From assembly GCF_012985205.1 (NCBI RefSeq), contig NZ_JABEKS010000003.1, positions 310,001-374,000 on the forward strand: a DNA stretch of 64,000 bases, in the 5' to 3' direction. Source of the stretch: Planctomonas sp. JC2975. GTDB taxonomy: Bacteria; Actinomycetota; Actinomycetes; Actinomycetales; Microbacteriaceae. Below the pieces are notes generated by a model. The model made no database searches. It saw only the letters and a list, made by a program, of their open reading frames with translations, and had not been told where the DNA came from. Below are positions 61,576-64,000 of this stretch, one piece after another. How positions within the stretch are numbered: position 1 is the stretch's first letter; the number at the start of each line of letters is the position of its first letter. The position numbers were made by a program, and so were the translations under genes.

Positions 61576-62871
61576 ATGAGCGACCTCGGATTCCGCGCCT
61601 ACGGCAAGCTCCTCTCCGTCCCAGCCCGCACCATGATGGTGCTCGCCGGCTTGCTGGCTCGCACGCCGATAGCCGTTCTCGGATTCGGATTCCTCTACTT
61701 CGCGCACGCGAGCACCGGCTCATACACGCTCGGCGGTCTCACCTCCGGTCTCGCCATCGCCTCGATGGGACTCATCGGGCCCCTGGCCGGACGGATCGCC
61801 GACCGGCGCGGACAACGTCAGCTGCTGCTGGCGTCCGCGATCACGCATCCGCTCGCCATTGCGGGCGCGATCGCGTGCGGCTACCTCGGCTCGATGGTGG
61901 GACTGGTCATCGCGTCGGTGTTCTGCGGTGTCACCGTCGCGCCGGTCGGCGCGTTCATGCGCGCACGCTGGTCGACCATCGTCGAAGACGGATTCCTGCT
62001 GCGAACGGCCTTCGCGATCGAGGCGGTAGCCGACGAGATCGTCTGGGTGTTCGGCCCGGCGGTCGCCGCGTTCCTCGCCGCCGGACTCCTCCCGGCCGGC
62101 GGGCTGATCCTGTCCGGCATCATCGGGCCGCTCGGAGCACTCTTTCTGCGGATGATGCCCGACGCGAAGCCGGTCGCGGCCACGGAGCATGCGCACCGCC
62201 CCGGCCGGCTGCTGCGCTCCGCACCGTTCCTGATCCTGCTCGTCGCAAGCTTCGCGACGGGCATCGGATTCGGCATCAACGACCTCTCGATCGTCTCGCT
62301 CGCGACGGCGAACGGGGTGCCAGAGCTCGCGGGCACCGTGCTCACGGCGTATTCGATCGGAAGTGCGTCGGGCGGATTCGTCTTCGGCGCGCTCTCCACA
62401 CGACTCCGATCGAGGCAGATGCTCGTCGGCACGGCGCTCGCGCTGGCCATCACCTGGGTTGCGCTCGCGTTCGCACCGGGGATCTGGTGGTTCTATCCGC
62501 TCGGCTTCTTCGCGGGTGCCACCATTGCCCCGCTGATGATCGCCATCAACCACATCGCCCACGACATCGTGCCGCCCGCCATCATCACCGAGGCTCTCGC
62601 GTGGCTCAACACCCTCGTCATCTGCGGCATGTCGCTCGGCTCGTTCGCTGGAGGACTCATCAACGACGCCGCAGGTCCGCACGCGGCGTTCACGGTCGTG
62701 GCGTTCACAGCCGTTGTGCCGATCGTGCTCGTGCTGGTGGGCTTCCGGGCGTTCGGAAAGCTCGGACCCTCTGCGCCCGATGATGCGGATCCGGAACTGC
62801 GCTCGCAGGAGCGGCCGGAAGCGGTTCGGACGGAGTCACTGCGCCCGGGAGACGGCCCGAACGTGCCGTAG
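61576..62871 (+). CDS. MFS transporter
   Basis: A 431-residue 12-segment transporter. Motif A-like loop is GPLAGRIADRRGQRQLLLA. The second half repeats it weakly (GALSTRLRSRQMLVG). A polar C-terminal tail of about 35 residues ends the protein. ATG 61576 follows an in-frame gap without RBS; a short 8-codon reading frame (61551-61577, MVRERIAR) with GAGGAG against its ATG ends in ATGA at this start and might couple translation. Substrate unknown. Confidence 0.85.
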   Translation: MSDLGFRAYGKLLSVPARTMMVLAGLLARTPIAVLGFGFLYFAHASTGSYTLGGLTSGLAIASMGLIGPLAGRIADRRGQRQLLLASAITHPLAIAGAIACGYLGSMVGLVIASVFCGVTVAPVGAFMRARWSTIVEDGFLLRTAFAIEAVADEIVWVFGPAVAAFLAAGLLPAGGLILSGIIGPLGALFLRMMPDAKPVAATEHAHRPGRLLRSAPFLILLVASFATGIGFGINDLSIVSLATANGVPELAGTVLTAYSIGSASGGFVFGALSTRLRSRQMLVGTALALAITWVALAFAPGIWWFYPLGFFAGATIAPLMIAINHIAHDIVPPAIITEALAWLNTLVICGMSLGSFAGGLINDAAGPHAAFTVVAFTAVVPIVLVLVGFRAFGKLGPSAPDDADPELRSQERPEAVRTESLRPGDGPNVP

Positions 62872-62883
62872 CGGCCGCTCCGC

Positions 62884-62901
62884 ACGATCGAATGCGATCG
62901 T
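62884..62901. terminator. Short terminator-like hairpin between convergent genes
   Basis: ACGATCG-AATG-CGATCGT, perfect 7-bp arms with a 4-nt loop, between the MFS gene (ends 62871) and the phosphoesterase gene (ends 62919). No T-run. Confidence 0.5.
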
Positions 62902-62918
62902 CCGCCAGCTTGCGACTC

Positions 62919-64000
62919 TCAGTCGGTCGTTCCGAAGAGAAGCTCGCCGTGCCGGTGCAGGGTGTCGTACGCGTCGCCGAAGGTCTCGGGCCGCGCGGCC
63001 TGCGGCTCGTATTTGGCCAGGAGCAAGCCGAGCAGACCCTTCGCGGGCGAGGTCAGCGGGCGCTCGCGGTCCCGGCCGGCGGGTTCGGCACGCCTGCGCT
63101 CGGGGTTCGCCGGCACGTACGGGGCCTGCACATCCGGCCAGAGCTGAGGCTGACGCGGCACGGTGAGCCGGATCGTCTCCTGCAGCGTTCGCGCATGCTT
63201 GTCGCGCTCGGTGAGGGGCTTGAGCCCGTGCTGCCGTGTGAGCGAGCTCGCCACCGACGCGTGCTGCGTCGGCTCGCTCTCGACCGTTCCCTCCTCGACG
63301 TAGGCGGATACCAGGATCGTCGGCACGCGCAGCCCGAGTCGATCGAAGGTGAACCCCATCTCGCCGGGATCCGGATGTCCGCTCGGCGGGGTGGCCGATG
63401 GCGGGGGAACGTGATCGAAGAGGCCTCCATGCTCGTCGAACGTGACCAGCAGAGCAGTGTTGATCGCGTTCGACCCCTTCGCGGAGCTGCTGTTCCTGAT
63501 CGAGGTGTAGACATCGGCCAGGAGCGCTTCAGCGGCGCGCACGTCGCTGAATGCGGATTCAAAACCATGCGTGCTCAGCGTCGGGATGTTCTCCGGCGGA
63601 TGCATGTCGTTGTGATCGAACACCATGCGTGGCTCGATGAACGAGTAAACGGGCAGGTCGCCGTTCGCAGCATCTTCGCGGAACTGATCCATGCTCCGGA
63701 AGTTGGTCTTCCAGTAGCGCTCGATCGACGGCGCGTGCAGCAGCCCCGTCAACGACACCACCTGCTCGGCGTCGTAGTACACGCGCCAGGAGAGTCCAGC
63801 ATCCTGGAGCCGGTTGAAGAGGGTCGGGACATCGGGTGCGTTCAGCCATTTGTCGGGACCCCCGCCTTGCCCATTGGTGACGAAGCCGTGCGAGGTGCTC
63901 GCGTGGAAGAACGAACGATTGCAGAAGGTCTGCGACGGCACGGCGCAGTGCCAGTGGTCGAAGACGGCGAACGACCGTGCGAGCGCCGAGAACACAGGCA
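62919..64000 (-). CDS. Phosphoesterase-family phospholipase C/acid phosphatase, partial
   Basis: The visible ~360 residues are the C-terminal part of a PF04185-type phosphoesterase; the N-terminus lies beyond the right edge. Metal and substrate motifs include SFIEPRMVFDHNDMHPPEN, LLVTFDEHGGLFDHVPPP and the end of HWHCAVPSQTF near the edge. Family members cleave phospholipids or phosphomonoesters outside the cell and usually have a Tat signal, which cannot be checked here. It is on its own strand, convergent with the MFS gene. Confidence 0.87.
   Translation of the reverse strand, partial: PVFSALARSFAVFDHWHCAVPSQTFCNRSFFHASTSHGFVTNGQGGGPDKWLNAPDVPTLFNRLQDAGLSWRVYYDAEQVVSLTGLLHAPSIERYWKTNFRSMDQFREDAANGDLPVYSFIEPRMVFDHNDMHPPENIPTLSTHGFESAFSDVRAAEALLADVYTSIRNSSSAKGSNAINTALLVTFDEHGGLFDHVPPPSATPPSGHPDPGEMGFTFDRLGLRVPTILVSAYVEEGTVESEPTQHASVASSLTRQHGLKPLTERDKHARTLQETIRLTVPRQPQLWPDVQAPYVPANPERRRAEPAGRDRERPLTSPAKGLLGLLLAKYEPQAARPETFGDAYDTLHRHGELLFGTTD

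Noticed and set aside
61551-61577. An 8-codon upstream frame (MVRERIAR) coupled to the MFS start
   Set aside because: GAGGAG abuts its ATG with no spacing, so it is a weak candidate and is only noted under the MFS gene.
1-64000. CRISPR arrays, rRNA or complete insertion sequences
   Set aside because: No regularly spaced direct repeats, rRNA-like sequence or transposase with terminal repeats were seen.

Overview
The window is high-GC DNA with short gaps between genes, GTG starts, leaderless-looking promoters, Tat-type and lipobox-bearing binding proteins, and sugar importers that have no ATPase gene of their own. Together with many GGATGCC/GCATCCG words, this points to an actinobacterium, most likely Microbacteriaceae (Microbacterium, Leifsonia or a relative). 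This assignment is an inference from style and protein families, with no database search behind it.

Layout. 1-2460: a metal-efflux pair (ArsR-type repressor and cation diffusion facilitator), a histidine-kinase remnant, a purine-rich junction and a 5'-truncated tyrosine integrase beside tRNA-Ser(GCU), which look like the decayed end of a tRNA-integrated element. 2800-11400: ordinary chromosomal genes, including a beta-lactamase-fold hydrolase, an AhpD-like protein with its ECF sigma factor (identical promoter motifs in front of both), an LCP wall-assembly protein, a YdeI-like protein, an alpha/beta hydrolase and a divergent TetR/aldo-keto reductase pair. 11650-18810: a complete four-gene type I Zorya anti-phage system (zorA-zorB-zorC-zorD). 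18900-21900: an EmrB-type exporter, a thioesterase and an NAD-dependent epimerase.

21900-49460 is a carbohydrate-use block with three independent ABC importers, each with its own regulator. Cluster 1 (21906-31911) has importer, GH35 beta-galactosidase and DUF5107/TPR protein, with a divergent LacI regulator and two operators. Cluster 2 (32003-39702) has importer, uronate-dehydrogenase-like enzyme, mannonate-dehydratase-like enzyme, ROK regulator and mutarotase-like protein, mostly joined by 4-bp ATGA overlaps. Cluster 3 (39899-49461) has importer, FAD-dependent oxidoreductase and a secreted GH31 enzyme with a collagen-like tail, with a divergent IclR regulator and an 8-5-8 palindrome. None carries an ATPase, so a shared MsiK-type ATPase elsewhere is expected.

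49500-64000: mixed housekeeping and stress genes, including three MFS transporters, an APH-like kinase, msrB-msrA, DoxX, PAP2 phosphatase, a flavohemoglobin, small membrane proteins, an HxlR fragment, a PEBP protein, a Gfo/Idh/MocA oxidoreductase and, cut by the right edge, a phosphoesterase-family phospholipase C.

The strongest system is the Zorya operon, which is a described family. The less expected signals are the matched ECF promoters, the hairpins after binding-protein genes, the ROK protein without its zinc site, and the GH31/FAD cluster of unknown substrate.
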